Shown here piece by piece: positions 36,420 through 47,902 of a stretch of DNA of 64,000 bases. Both the position numbers and the translations under genes were made by a program. The notes under the pieces were generated by a model that saw only the letters and a list, made by a program, of their open reading frames with translations, was not told the origin of the DNA and made no database searches. The stretch comes from Porogramme epimiltina (lineage: Eukaryota; Basidiomycota; Agaricomycetes; Polyporales; Polyporaceae), in the NCBI GenBank assembly GCA_900155495.1, contig FTLJ01000814.1:1-64000 (forward strand), written 5' to 3'. Numbering within the stretch: position 1 is the first letter of the stretch; each line of letters starts with the position of its first letter.

Positions 36420-38912
36420 GGGGTGTTTCTTCGAGTCTGTGCGTTTTTCCACGAGTCTGTAACAATGTCAGAACTTCTTCTGCTGTAGTGACACAGTCTT
36501 GCAACATCTAGTCACGAATGTATTTGTAAAGTGCTCTAGTCTTGTAAATGGGACCATCTCCCTATGCATTGATGTGCATCCGGACTGCGCAGCTGCACAC
36601 TGCGCCGACGGGCTTTGGCAGACTCTCGTCGAAGAGCTTCTCCCCCGATCTCACTCTGCATATCTATCTACCTCCACCTGCCAGTGATGCGCCCGCCAGA
36701 TTGAAGAGTTCATGCGACACGTTTGCTACCCCAATGGGAAGGTATTGTACCATTACTGGGGGACCGTTAGCTGGGCCGCGAGGATTTGTATGAAGGTGAG
36801 TTTTTGAGTCTCCACACGATGATGCATTGTTCGAAGAAGCCGACAAACACCTCATGCCCTATACCTTCGCAACGGCTGGCCCCTCTGAACGTCACTGCTG
36901 AAAGCCCGCCTAGATATCTGCCTTGTGAACGTTTTAGGGTCAGCACCACTGGAGAGAACAGGGAGTCGGGACTGATCCTGAGATTCCTTGGTCGCGAAGG
37001 GGTACAGAAGGAGGTTCAAGGGTCATGGTTGACAGTGGGATTCGGCGATGCGTAGAAGCGGTGAGCAGTGCTCGTGAGAGCCAATAGGTACGTCGTTGTC
37101 TTTTGCAACTGGCAATCCGTTCTATCGCCCAACAGTCCATGAGACAGCTCCCCAAGGCCGCCTTCACCAGCCTGCTGTTGCGCCGTACGTACCGGGCCTT
37201 CCCCATGCAACAGTGTTTGGGTCACATGGGCCATATCATGGCGCACGAAGTCCCAACAGTCATTCTCTCGCGTTACTAGTTTCGGATAGAGGAGAGATGG
37301 GAATGCTCAAGATGGCCCATGCATTCAATGGGACAATGTCAAGATCGCCGTTAGGCACGTCCCTGGCTGGAGGATCAGGAGAAAGACGTCAATACTTGCG
37401 TAATCCTTCGTCCCAGGGCATGTTCGTCATCTAGTGAAAGATGCGTCGCTCGTTGAGCAAGGGTGATGAAGACGTTGTGCGAGTTGACTGGAATCAATGG
37501 TGTGTATACTCGTCATCATTTCCCCGGCCCTGTGTTTACGTCCGTTGTGACCATATCTGACTGTAGTCATAGTCGATCCTGCGTCTCCGACGCACCGGTT
37601 GCACCTTCGCCCGCATCAGAGTACGTGGCATTGGACATTCTATTCTCGCATGGATTTACGCCTGCCACCTGCCAAACGCATCCATTCCCCACGACACGTT
37701 TCGTGTTTACACGTCCTTCATCAAGCTGCCACTACTAGCCCAATTTTCATCGGAGCGCCAGCACTTCCACACGCAGTCATATGTCTGGACGGCCCTCGAA
37801 CGGTCCAAACACAGGAATCGCCGCCTTTATGCACACCCACACAGCATCCGCTGAACTAGCCGGTCCTCGCTAGTCTCCCCGTAGGTCAGCTACCTCGTAT
37901 GCCGTGCGCTCAATTGTAAAGTTTGAGAACCCGCTCTGACCTGCGTACACGTTATCAGATAATAGAACATACGTCTTCTCACCCCGGCACAGCCCGCCCC
38001 GCACCATCGGTTTCGGCCCCGCAGACCACCACCCAGGGAGATGCGTCTCCAGGGCCTGTGGGATACACTGAACCGTCTCGTGGATTTGCGCTTCCCCTGC
38101 ATGTTAGGCGTACCTGCGACACTCACGACGGCCTGTCGTTCCCTGTTTGCGGGCGCGTCCTGTCCGCCGCTGTTCGACAGATCTAGCAGTGCAAGCGCCG
38201 TCAGACTGGCCGGCGAGGTGGCCCGTCTCCGGAAGCAAACCCCATTCCTACGCAGCCACCATGCCTGGTGGCGTCAGTCACGGCGGAACTTCGCGCTACT
38301 CACCGTCCTTCAGCGCGACCCCCTCACTCCCGATCCAACCTCCCGTGCGCCAGGGCAGAGCGCGCGAAGATGAAGCAGACGCCGGCGACAGGCCGCGCGC
38401 GCACTCTCATCGGCGGTCGGCACACACCCGGCCCACTCCCAGCAGCCTCCGGGCACGCCCCGGGACTTTCTCGCCCTGTCAAGCGGCGGGGCCCACAGGC
38501 TGTGGCCGCGCACCCACGCCCACGGGGCCATGGGAATCCCAGGGCGCGCGCCTGCCGCGGGACGGGCGCGCGTCCCCCCGCGCGGGAGCGCGCACAGGGC
38601 GGCCCGCGCGCACGCCAGTACTTATGGGGCCGCGCCCGCGGACGGGGATGGCGCACCTCACGCACCACCGCACACGCTCCACCCGCCCGTCCGGCGCCCA
38701 CTGCCGCCGCCCGCATTGCTCGCGCGCGCGCCTCCTCTTGCTGTCTGAGCCCCACGTCACCGCCCCCACCGCCCCCACCGCCGCGCCGCGTCCCACGCGC
38801 GCGCAGCGAGACCGCCGGCGCGCGCCGTACAAAACCCCACGCTTCGCCCACGACGTCGTACCCTCCCGACCCCTACCCCCGCGTGGCCGCGCCGCCCCGG
38901 ACGACCGCGCCC
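36420..38912. other. Intergenic region with one protein-like fragment, then a GC-rich promoter
   Basis: Around 36699-36796 the plus strand reads EEFMRHVCYPNGKVLYHYWG and TVSWAARICMK before a GTGAGT donor. It resembles an exon, but flanking exons could not be joined, so it may be a gene fossil. From about 38200 the DNA turns strongly GC-rich. Long open frames there, including an in-frame extension of the next gene, are most simply explained by base composition. Confidence 0.35.
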
Positions 38913-40047
38913 ATGGCCGCCCCTGCGGCCGAGTCCGACCCGAACTCGTCCAGCTCGACGCTCGTCCACGCCGGCGAGCAGCAGCAGCAGCAGCTGCACC
39001 CCGCGCTGCCGCCCGGCGTGCCCTTCCCTCCGGCCCCCGGCGCGCCCCTCACCCCGCACTCGCCGTTCTCGCCCTCGTTCGACCCGAACATGCCCACCCC
39101 GCCGGTGCCGCAGCACCCGCTCTACCCGATCCGCGAGGCGAACCCGTTCGCGGGGTACGGCGCGGGGTACGCGTCGAACACGGTCGGCGTGGGCCCGCGC
39201 ATGAGCGACGCGGACATCGCGAGCGCGCTGTGGGCGCACCGCCTCTCCGCGTCGTTTGGCGCGATCGCGGACCAGATTGCAGCGGCTAGTAAGGCGCTCG
39301 CGACCCCTGCGCCGCTCGCGCCTGCGCCTGTGCCCCTTTCTCCGACGCTATCCGCTGGCCCGAGTGCGCCTACGCCCGCGCACAGTGCGGAGGCCGCGGC
39401 GCTCGCGGCGCGCTTGGATGCGATTGAGCGCGCGCAGGCGGCGCTCGCGGGGGAGGTAAAGGAGGTGCAGGAGCGGCTTGCGCGCGTGCAGGTGAGCGCG
39501 CCGGTGAACGGCGCGAAGGAGGCGCGGGGCGCGAAGGACCCGCATGGCGACGTGACTGTGGTCGAGGTGCAGGAGGAGGAGGGCGGGGGCGAGCTCAAGA
39601 GCGCGATCGAGGAGCTGCAGAAGAAGGTGGACGGGGCGATCGAGACGATCCGGCTCGAGTGCGTCGTTTGTGCTTGTTCCGTGCGTGGGGTTTGTGCTGA
39701 CGTGCATCGGGCTCTACTTGCGCTTGCAGCCAAGCGCGGCTGTATGCGCGGCTGCATAATGCGACGGTGACGACGAACAAGATGCAGATCAAGGCGCCGA
39801 CGACGGCGAGCGGGAAGCCGCCGCAGAACTTCCCCAGTACGAAGGGCGAGTTTGAGCACCTCACGAGTACGTCGCGCGTCCCCTCTACGCTCCGGAGTCT
39901 GTGCCGTGTATGGCGGAGGCTAACGCGCGCCCCACAGAGGAGCGTTACGAGGCGATACTGAAGGCGTACGGGGTCACCCCGAAGGGCGACACGGCCGCGA
40001 AGCGGGAGGCGCTGCGCGAGTTCATCGGGCTCACGCCTGCGAACTGA
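38913..40047 (+). CDS. Coiled-coil protein with Pro/Gln-rich N-terminus, unknown function
   Basis: Exons 38913-39658, 39730-39866 and 39938-40047 give 993 nt, 330 residues. Begins MAAPAAESDPNSSSSTLVHA, with a poly-Gln run and a Pro-rich segment (PPGVPFPPAPGAPLTPHSPF). The middle has GPRMSDADIASALWAHRLSA and then a heptad-rich coiled coil (AAALAARLDAIERAQAALAG, EVKEVQERLARV), a second short coil (LKSAIEELQKKVDGAIETIR), and a basic C-terminus ending TAAKREALREFIGLTPAN. It lies in a GC-rich patch beside carbonic anhydrase, unlike the AT-richer accessory DNA on both sides. I do not recognise a named family. A start further upstream stays open to 38268, but the N-terminal sequence there looks non-coding. 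Confidence 0.8.
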
Positions 40048-40189
40048 GGCGCCCACCGTCAACGTTCCTGAAAGCGAGCGTCCGGCTCGTGCCCCGCGCG
40101 GCACCGACGCATATGCGCGACCGGCGGGCAGCATACCATAGCATCGGGCGAGAGGTAATGGCGGGCCACGTGTATATATTCACCCACTC

Positions 40190-40218
40190 ATCCATCCGTC
40201 CGTCCGTCCATCCATCCA
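40190..40218. repeat. CCAT/CCGT tetranucleotide microsatellite
   Basis: About seven tandem CCAT or CCGT units, just downstream of the coiled-coil gene and followed by a short CATACATGCATAC tract. A simple slippage repeat. Confidence 0.8.
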
Positions 40219-42218
40219 TACTTACTTAAGTGCATACATGCATACGTGTCATGTCAGATTATCATCCTTTTATAGACTTCTGTTAGACTCACGCATCGGG
40301 CCCGCGAGAGTGTCCGGTTCCGCGGTCGTGTGCGTGCCGGGGACGGGGACCTGGATGTGTGTACAGTGTGGGCGCCGCCGGCCTCTTTTGCCTTCTGCCG
40401 GAGCGTGCGTCTGGGCCCTGGGGTCGGTTGAGCTGTGCACTCGGATGCGTGTGCGCGCGGGGTAGGCCTGGCTTCGGTCGGAACCGGGGGTGCTGAACAG
40501 GGGTGAGGTACGTATGGCTCGTGATATGCCACGCGAAAGTGGGTTCGCGCATGTCCGTTGGATGGTCGCCGTCGAGTAGCCTCGTGTTTGTAGGCCTGCC
40601 TAGGCCAGACGCAGACGAGCGATCTGCCAATTCTCCCTTGATGAAATCTTCTTCGTTCATTGGTTGTACCGATCGATAATGGTCGATGGTAGGGCGAGCG
40701 ATCTTGGCGTCCTCAAATGAGATTCTCGCGTTCAAAGTTAAGAGTATGAGCCTTCTAAGAAGCGCAGGCTTATTTCCCTCATTACCCTACGTCATACATG
40801 CCAGTCGATGAGCAAGAGACTCGGAAAGAGTTTCCTAAGACCCCGTGGAGGAATGGAGGGAGATAGAATCACCCTGGAGGTCGCGATCGTATCGCACGCT
40901 GCGAGTTGTTTCTTCCAACGCGCACTACAAATTCGACGCGCGCCTACTGGGACGCGCTGCAGCACCTGCCTCGTCTCCCCTCCCCGAAGGACGACACAAT
41001 ATCCGCATACAGCTGGGAAAAGCGCGCGCGTATGTGCCATCTGCCAACGAGGGCCCGCAGCGGATGCGTAAGGACCACGTAAAAGGGAGAGTGGAAGGGG
41101 GAATGGACGCGCCAAGCTGGCGCGAGTCGTGCGCGCAAAGGCACGTCCGCCCGGGATGCGTCGCGGACGAATTTGTATTTGGAGGAGCTCCGGCCCCGCC
41201 CTTGCGCACGTATAAAGTCCCGCCCGCCCTCCTTCTCCCCGAGCCCCTCTTCCGGCCACACTCGCCTGTTTTTCGCCCTCTGCTTCGCGTTTTCTCCCCT
41301 GGGACTCCCCGACCGCGCGCTGGTGGCAGCTATTTCAACATCTCAAAATGGGATCTCGTCATGCCGTCGCGTCCCGCGCCGGCACGGGCCCTTGGCGCGC
41401 GGTGCTAGCGCGGGGCCTGCAGATCTGAGCTCTGAGTGGGCCGTGAGGCACGCACGTCGACAGGAGCGTATGGGGTCGGGGGCGGCGATTGGACGCCTCT
41501 GCGTCGGGCGCGCCCGCCGCCTGGGGCGCAGATCAGAACGGGGGCCGGGCGCGCCACCGCGCTCGTTGGGGATCGTGGCGGCGGGACCGTGGGCTATTGC
41601 TCAAGCGCCCGGGGCTCGCGGAGGACGGATCGTCGCTGGAAGGGAGGCGCGTCCAAGATACGGCCCTGCGTTTGACTGAAGGGTCTTAGGGTCATGGGGA
41701 CGAGGTGAGTCCGCGGGGCTGCCATTCAGTACGGCGGGGTCTCCCACGTCGCGGGGAGGTGCTGCCGTGGGGGTGCGGCGGGGTGGGCCGCAGTTTATGA
41801 ACCCGCGCGCGGTGGGGCCCTCGGCGATATGCGGCCTGTGACCGCTAGCGTTGTGGGGCGCAACCCGACGGACAGTGGGCAGGCCGAACACGGCGGGATG
41901 GGGACGGGACGGGCGGGGATTGGGCGAGGGCGGGCGGCGGGGCGGGCGATAAGTGCGATTTGAATGGAATGGGCCTGTGGCGGCATCTTGCGGGAGCCAT
42001 CAGACTGGGCAGAGCGGGGGACACCCGGCCCTGCAGCCCAGCGGGGGTCGTTGCGCGCTCGCTCGCCCCGCCACGTTCGATTCCTGCTCTTGCCCATTTC
42101 GCGCCCTCGATTGGCTGTGCCTCGAGTCCGCCCCGTTCGCGCCCCTCCCCTCCTTCCCCTTTCAATCCTTGGTCCGAGGCCTCCTCGCTGCGGTCGACCC
42201 GCTCCGAATCTACCGCCT
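40219..42218. other. GC-rich intergenic region upstream of carbonic anhydrase
   Basis: About 2 kb. A TATAAA at about 41211 is followed by ATGs near 41348 and 41360, but only short frames follow, with no splice pattern that makes a known protein. Large open frames on both strands here follow from GC content. A minus-strand frame at 40735-40289 starts protein-like (MNARISFEDAKIARPTIDHY) but ends in low complexity. I see no supported gene. Confidence 0.35.
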
Positions 42219-42224
42219 ATAAGT
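42219..42224 (+). promoter_or_regulatory. TATA box of the carbonic anhydrase gene
   Basis: TATAAG 133 bases before the start codon at 42352, followed by a long CT-rich leader (CTCTCCTCGCC-type). Confidence 0.5.
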
Positions 42225-42351
42225 ACCCCTCCGCTCTCTCCTCGCCTCCACCACTTCCCGCACGCCCACTCCACCCCTTGGCAACCCACTCTCTGCCCTC
42301 TCCTCCTCTCTCTCCTCCCCTTCCCTGCTCTTCTCCCTTATCGCCGACGCC

Positions 42352-43878
42352 ATGACACAAGACTACCTCCTCGCCCGCCTCCTCTCCAACAACGCCCAGT
42401 GGTCTGAAGATGTCAACGCCGCAGACTCTGAGTTCTTCAACATCTCCGCCCAGGGCCAGTCCCCCAAGGTGAGCCCCCGCTTCCCGCTTCCCGCCCTTTT
42501 CTCGCCACACCCGACGCAGTCGGCCCCTCCCCGCCCGCTCCTCTCGCCCTCCCGTTTCTACCGCCCGCTATATGCGTCTCGTACGGGGCGCGCCGGTGCC
42601 CCTCGAGATCCTTCTCCCCCGCAAAAATAAGATCCACGCGGCCTCCTCTTTCGTCACCGTTTGCAAATTGCCCATCCCCAGGGGCACCGTGCGGCTCGAC
42701 CGTCTGCCCCATCTATCCGTCCATCCCCGATCCCCAGCTCGAGCCCGCGCCCTGCGACGCTCGGCTAGGGGGTGGTCACGGAATCGGGATGGCCGTCTGT
42801 CTTCGGATTTCGGGCTTGGGCACTTTATCGGGCGCAGATTCGGTCTTCGGCGCCCTCTCTTCGCGCCTCGTGCGCGACAGAACGGCCCCGAAGCACTTAG
42901 GCGTGCTGGGCACACGGCAGTGACGTCCTCGCTTCGCCTCGTCGCGCCCCGCCTCAGTTGGACGGGGGTGCATCGGTACCTGCGCGCGATAACCAGCGCC
43001 CCCGTCCCCCGGGCGCCGCGCATCGTGGTCGGGCCACGTCTAGGCGCGTCCTGCGCAGGCCACGCGCCTCTCGTCCGTGCCCCCCCATCCCGTCCCTCGC
43101 TGTTCCGAATCGGCCATGCGTCGAGCATTGGAGCGCACCGGCTGACCACCCGCCCCGCTCCTTCTTTGCGTCACAGGTCCTGTGGATCGGCTGCGCGGAC
43201 TCGCGCGTGCCCGAAAGCGTCGTGACGGCGTCGAAGCCCGGCGAGATCTTCGTCCACCGCAACATCGCCAAGTGAGTGCTTCTCCCCCCCTCAATTCACT
43301 TCCTGGAGCGGATGCCGACCGATTTCCGCTCCGTGCTTCTTCCTTCCTGCCCGCCCTCGCAACCTTCGTCGGCTACTCAAACTCTCCGCACGCCTTCGCC
43401 CGGACACGAACCCGAACCCGAACCCAAACCCGAAATCCCGACCCGCAGTCAGTTCCACCCCAACGACGACAGCGTGCTCTCCGTGCTCACGTACGCCGTG
43501 GAGCACGTCGGCGTGGAGCACGTCGTCATCGTCGGCCACACGAACTGCGGCGGCGCAGCCGCGTGCCGCGACGCCGCCTCTGCCTCCGCCGCCGCCTCCG
43601 AGGACCACGAGCACGGGCACGGGCACGCAGCGGACTCGCCGCTCAAGCGCTGGCTGGGGCCGCTCACGGACCTCGCGCGCGCGCTCCCCGAGGTGGACCT
43701 GACGGTGCTCGCGGAGGAGAACGTGAAGATGGGCGTGAACAACCTCGCGGCGTGCGATATTATCAAGCGCGCGTGGGCCGCGGGGAAGGACGTCAAGGTG
43801 CACGGGTGGCTGTACGAGCTCGAGTCGGGCCGCCTGCGGGATTTGAACGTGTCCGTCGACAAGCGCGGGACGTGGTGA
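42352..43878 (+). CDS. Beta-class carbonic anhydrase
   Basis: Exons 42352-42468, 43177-43271 and 43449-43878 give 642 nt, 213 residues, the normal size for the family. The enzyme interconverts carbon dioxide and bicarbonate in the cytosol or mitochondria. Zinc ligands are Cys45 in GCADSR, His101 and Cys104 in GHTNCGG; the Asp47-Arg49 dyad is present. [20 protein letters not shown] is a typical N-terminus without a secretion signal, and [19 protein letters not shown] is the usual C-terminal motif. A His-rich insert ([13 protein letters not shown]) follows the zinc loop. The first intron is 708 bp, far longer than the other introns here, and could hold regulatory sequence or an alternative first exon. 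Confidence 0.93.
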
Positions 43879-45042
43879 GGCGGAGGAGCTGAGGAGCTGA
43901 GGGAGGTGCGCGCGAGCTTGGATACGCGTTTACGGCGCGGGACGGTTAGGCCGAGACGGGGGGGCGACGCGCGGCGCGCGCGCGGGTCGCCGTGTATGAT
44001 AGTAGAGAGCGGGGCGCGGCGTTGGACGCCGTGAATTCCGAGAGCAAGCGATATCCCTTTAACGTATATTGTGCATTATGCCGTGGTGGTGATGGAGGAA
44101 CGGGGCGCGATCGCGCGAAGCGGGCCCTGTGGACCCTTGTGGACCACCCCCGCTCATTAAGGGCGTGACGGCCTCCAGGGGCGGGGGGTACGCGCCGGTG
44201 ATTGATTAGCTCGCGGGGTACGGCAGCGCGGGCTGGCGGGGTGGGTTCTAGGCTCGTCGAAACGCTCGATGGTATGTGCTTTCTGGGGAGGGGAGGTTCG
44301 GTGCGGCGGGAAGGGAGGGAAGGTCACGCGTTGATGGAGGCGATTTGAGGGTACGGACGGGTACGGACCACTGGAGTGCACGCGGAGCCCGCTTCCCTCG
44401 GCCCACAGAGGTCGTCTGACGCGTGGTTCCCTGTCATTGCGGCGGTCTGTGGATAGGTGGAGTGGATTGGAAATAATGGACGTTCTGCGCCTGGAGGAGA
44501 CTCTGAAAGGGTGTTTAAGGCGTCCGATAGTGAAATTTCGATCTCCGATATGGCTGTCTATGCTGGATTGCCTACGAGACGCGCGCGTCGCTCCTGATGG
44601 TAGCGTAACGTTAAGTTGCTTTCAGTCCAACAGAGGCGTTGAGGCTGCGGTAGTGTCGAGCTTCCACGAGCCTCGCGCGCCAGCTCGGACGTGGTAATGT
44701 ACCCGCAGCATAAGGCCTGAGGCACCATTCAAGATTCTACCGCAGTGCGAACTCTATTATTGTACATTCTTCGATTGGACAGACGAACGTTAGAACAGAG
44801 CTCATGTCCGTGTTGAAGCTTCCGTCTGCTATCATGGTGACACTGCGGTATAACCCCGAGGTTCTTGGCTATATATTCACACAGTGACGTTAGGGCAACC
44901 CCGTAGGTTTTGGCCACGGGAGACATACCACTAGCCGGGCATATAAGAACAAGGATTGTCGATGGATGGGCTGTCGTCGCTCTCCCATCCTCCGTCCTTG
45001 ACCCTCCCACACTGCCCCTCACGCAGAGCTTTGAACCTCATC
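43879..45042. other. Intergenic region; TATA-like element near its end
   Basis: The first 500 bases are GC-rich 3' flank of carbonic anhydrase. CATATAAG at about 44939-44946 lies roughly 100 bases before the proposed start of GYPLW gene 3 and is its likely TATA box. No gene recognised. Confidence 0.4.
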
Positions 45043-46685
45043 ATGAAAGCCATTATTCCGGGAAGCAGTGGCATGCCCCTCAAGGTAGTTGAGCCATGGG
45101 ACATCTACGTCGAACAGCTGTATCCTCAGGGGCACGGATACCCATTGTGGCAGCCCGACTTCGATCGCGCTGAGGTGAAGATTGGTGACGTTGGCTGGAT
45201 GGAGCAGGGTGGCTTCTTCCAACTCTTCCACGCCATGGATGATGGGCCCTGGCGTGAGAGGCAGATAAGGGATGCTGTCCCTGACAACTTCGAGCCGTTT
45301 GATGCGGAAAACCTCATCACTTTGGGACCGAAGCAGCAAATAATGCAAAGATGCCTCTTGGGTCATTCCATGACAGAGCCCCCGAGCTCATCAGGCATTG
45401 ATTCCATTGCAAGGTGCGTACCGAAGTGCTCGCTACAGTGTGTATCTTTGATGACGTCGAGGCTTAATGGGACAATCCATACGCTTCGAATCTTTTGTCT
45501 CGATAGCACGCCTGTTCTCACATCCGCGGGGGCACAATTCAACTTCCTATCCAATTCAAATCAAGGCGCCGTTCTAATCAACAGTCCTGCGGCCTACACA
45601 CGTACTTTGAAAGCCACGATGCGCATAAAGAAGTACATACTGGCAAACATTCAAAGTTGGGTCGATTTGGCAGATAAATTCAGCCTTGGACTTCAGGACC
45701 ACGACATCTACTTCGTATACGGAACAACAAAAACGAAATCATGGGCAGTCTCAGCTTTCGACGGACGAGTCTATAGGAACAAGTTAGGGGGTGTTCGAGT
45801 CAAAGTCGGACCCAATGACATCGATGAGCTTAGCTTTCAGATGAATATTTGCGGTATCTCTATCCCGAGTAGAGTTGGCAAAGGGACCTGTAAGTTTGCC
45901 AATAGCTCTCCGATCTCCTACACCCACTCATCCGGGACAACAACTTTATTGCTGACGCAATCTGCCTCCATTGAAGATACTAGTACTGGCTCTGGCTCTG
46001 GCGGTTCGAACTCTCCGGAAGGCAACCAATGCATATTCCTGAACTATATGAAAACGAAGCAGAGGCCACACGTCCCGGGCAAAGAAATTGAAGGTGCGAG
46101 GGGCCGCATCATCTTACACCACTAAATTGAGACTCACGTGCCTCATATGCAATTAAATGCAGACGCTATGAAGAGGTCTGACCAGAGGGTAAGACATAGC
46201 CTTGGTGCTACTAACGTTGTATTGCTGTAAGTGGGCTAACCTCCGGTGTTCCTGTAGCCATATGACCCCGTGGACGAGATTCTTGACTACATACTCGAGG
46301 TAGGAGGTGTACTTGTAATTATGCTCCTCGACTCAATGGAGTCTATGATGCTAGTTCTCGGCTGCCGAGAAAGCAATCGCGTCCGATGAGGATGCGACTA
46401 GAATCCTCAATTGCAAGGTGCGTCAGATCGTTAAGCACCATAGGATCCTTGTCAAATGACGTGCTCAATCTCACGCGACAGGATGGGGAGAACCTTCAAT
46501 ACCACGGGCTACCGTATATGCTGAGGCAACTCCGACCTTTCATTCATGTCGATCAGGATGGAGGTAGGCTGCTTGATGAGGGATTGCAATAGCATGTTCA
46601 GGCGAAAACTGATATAGTCAAACAAATAGTCGGGCAGATTACCTCAACGACTACACCACAGGAGCCGGAGGAGGTATATCTTTAA
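45043..46685 (+). CDS. GYPLW/GTTKT family protein 3, unknown function
   Basis: Seven exons: 45043-45413, 45507-46093, 46163-46188, 46258-46299, 46355-46417, 46482-46563, 46630-46685. Total 1227 nt, 408 residues. Landmarks are EPWDIYVEQLYPQGHGYPLW, KIGDVGWMEQGGFFQLFH, VPDNFEPF, FVYGTTKTKSWAVSAFDGR, CIFLNYMKTKQR, then small exons with PYDPVDEILDYILE, KAIASDEDATRILN and IHVDQDGV. The 42-nt DPV exon matches the paralogues exactly; a 26-nt exon before it is specific to this member. The start was placed at 45043 because the upstream in-frame ATG at 44956 is too close to the TATA box; 45073 is also possible. The first intron is a multiple of three and open, so it could also be read through. Confidence 0.82.
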
Positions 46686-46857
46686 CCTGATACGCGATAT
46701 CCGGTCTGTTTGGTCCGTTTCGTCCGTGTAGCGTACTTGGCTTACTTCTTCTGATAGCGGAGGCGAGTCGTGCCTGAGTCGTGGTCACTTGGGTAGAAAT
46801 CAAATGTATTGAAGGGATCGAAAGAAGAAACAGCATGCTACAAACGATGATCGGGGA

Positions 46858-46935
46858 ACGGAGGTACGCAGATAGGTGGTCGTATGAGCTCAAGGTAGGG
46901 AGGTTGCGCGATCTGGGATTAGTGATTGGCAAGTG
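46858..46935 (+). pseudogene. Relic of the carbonic anhydrase C-terminus
   Basis: The plus strand reads RWSYELKVGRLRDLGLVIGK, which lines up with [20 protein letters not shown] of the intact gene at 43800-43870 (about half of the residues identical, including YEL and GRLRDL). Upstream sequence has no zinc motifs. It is a short fragment in no larger gene, so a decayed partial copy is the simplest reading. The match is short and only moderately strong. Confidence 0.45.
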
Positions 46936-47024
46936 GGGGGGGGCCCTAGGATCAGAAGTGTGCTGGAGTCTATCCTGATGCGTGTAAGTGTACGATAGAA
47001 GATATTCGTGCTGTATGTAAGTCT

Positions 47025-47480
47025 CACCCACCAGTCGGATGAGGGATGAGTGCACATCTGCAAATCGTCGCGCGACGCGGAGATGGGGTTCTTGAAGACC
47101 ACCGTCATGCTGGGGTGGTGCACGTTGACGCCCTGCATTTGAGACCAGGTTTATCGAGTAATATTCTTGGTCTGTCCAGATTCCTCATCGAAGGCTTCGA
47201 CTGTTCCTGGGTACACCCTGTTCGTGAAATTTGAGCAGTCCTCCGGATACGTTACCTCCTCATACAGCACACCTATGGCGTATAATTCAGCTAGAAATGT
47301 CGTACAGATCGGCGGAGAGGCCGAGCAGCGACTCACTTTTCCCGCTTAAGCTCTGGATACCTGAGATGTGGGGGTCACTTATGGGACTGCACTGATCAAA
47401 ACGAGATCCGTGTGTAGTATAGACGGTTGCCAGGATTGAAGAGAAGAGAGACAAATCGGACCCCAGGATCCGCGGAAACC
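47025..47480 (-). pseudogene. Broken copy of the TAP-like hydrolase, inverted
   Basis: Pieces of the gene at 27584-29998 follow in the right order on the minus strand. They are the LFNPG stretch of exon 2 (47480-47430), the SGIQSL to LYDI part of exon 3 (about 47370-47300), exon 8 (LYEEVTYPEDCSNFTNRVYP and DEESGQTKNITR, about 47290-47155), and exon 9 (VHHPSMTVVFKNPISASRD, about 47130-47060). The signal peptide, the nucleophile serine exon, exons 4-7 and the Asp/His exons are missing, with stops and frameshifts between pieces. It cannot make an enzyme. Together with the upstream repeat it marks an inverted segmental duplication eroded by several deletions. Confidence 0.85.
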
Positions 47481-47599
47481 TTGATTCTAGTCCGCCGAAG
47501 AGACCGTAGGATACAAATACGTCAAAACCTGTGCTGCAGTTATGTCAAGCAACCCCACTCACCACATGTGCTAGCAGCTTTCCTATATATACATCGCCT

Positions 47600-47902
47600 T
47601 CAGTGTACCAAACAACTCAACGATGCCCGCGCAGGGTGACGTACTCCTTCAAATGCTGCACCGTCCCCAGTTTCAGGCTCGTGTGGGGCGAAAACGTACC
47701 CAAGAAGGGATTGCAGCGTAGACGGAGCTGCATCTACAGGGCGAATCGACATGCCTTGGCGTAATTGATTTGCGATCTTGAGCTTGAGGGCGGAGGGAAG
47801 CGTGTGTACGTGAATTATTCCGGCAGCCGGCTTGGAGGACGACACGGCACGGCGTAAAGGGTATTGCGCCACAGCCTGCCAAACTTTATTGTCAGTGGAC
47901 AC
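47600..47902 (-). CDS. Hypothetical ORF in the duplicated block upstream of the hydrolase relic
   Basis: Open for 100 codons: MSTDNKVWQAVAQYPLRRAV, LPSALKLKIANQLRQGMSIR, PVDAAPSTLQSLLGYVFAPH, TGDGAAFEGVR. It aligns with translated sequence at about 27130-27375 (VWQTPAQYP, FPSAL, ADAAP-ALQS, TGDGVAFEEVR), where the frame carries two stops. Conservation at the protein level suggests it was once coding, possibly one exon of a larger gene. I cannot name a family and see no clear splice partners. Confidence 0.35.
   Translation of the reverse strand: MSTDNKVWQAVAQYPLRRAVSSSKPAAGIIHVHTLPSALKLKIANQLRQGMSIRPVDAAPSTLQSLLGYVFAPHEPETGDGAAFEGVRHPARASLSCLVH

Noticed and set aside
38268..38912. In-frame N-terminal extension of the coiled-coil protein
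   Set aside because: The sequence is Arg/Pro-rich, open in several frames at once and looks like GC-rich promoter; a start at 38913 begins plausible protein.
41173..41679. 168-codon plus-strand open frame upstream of carbonic anhydrase
   Set aside because: No motif, overlapping frames equally open, explained by GC content; the TATAAA nearby is not enough.
42572..43225. Open frames inside the long carbonic anhydrase intron
   Set aside because: They have no conserved motif and the flanking exons splice in phase around them.
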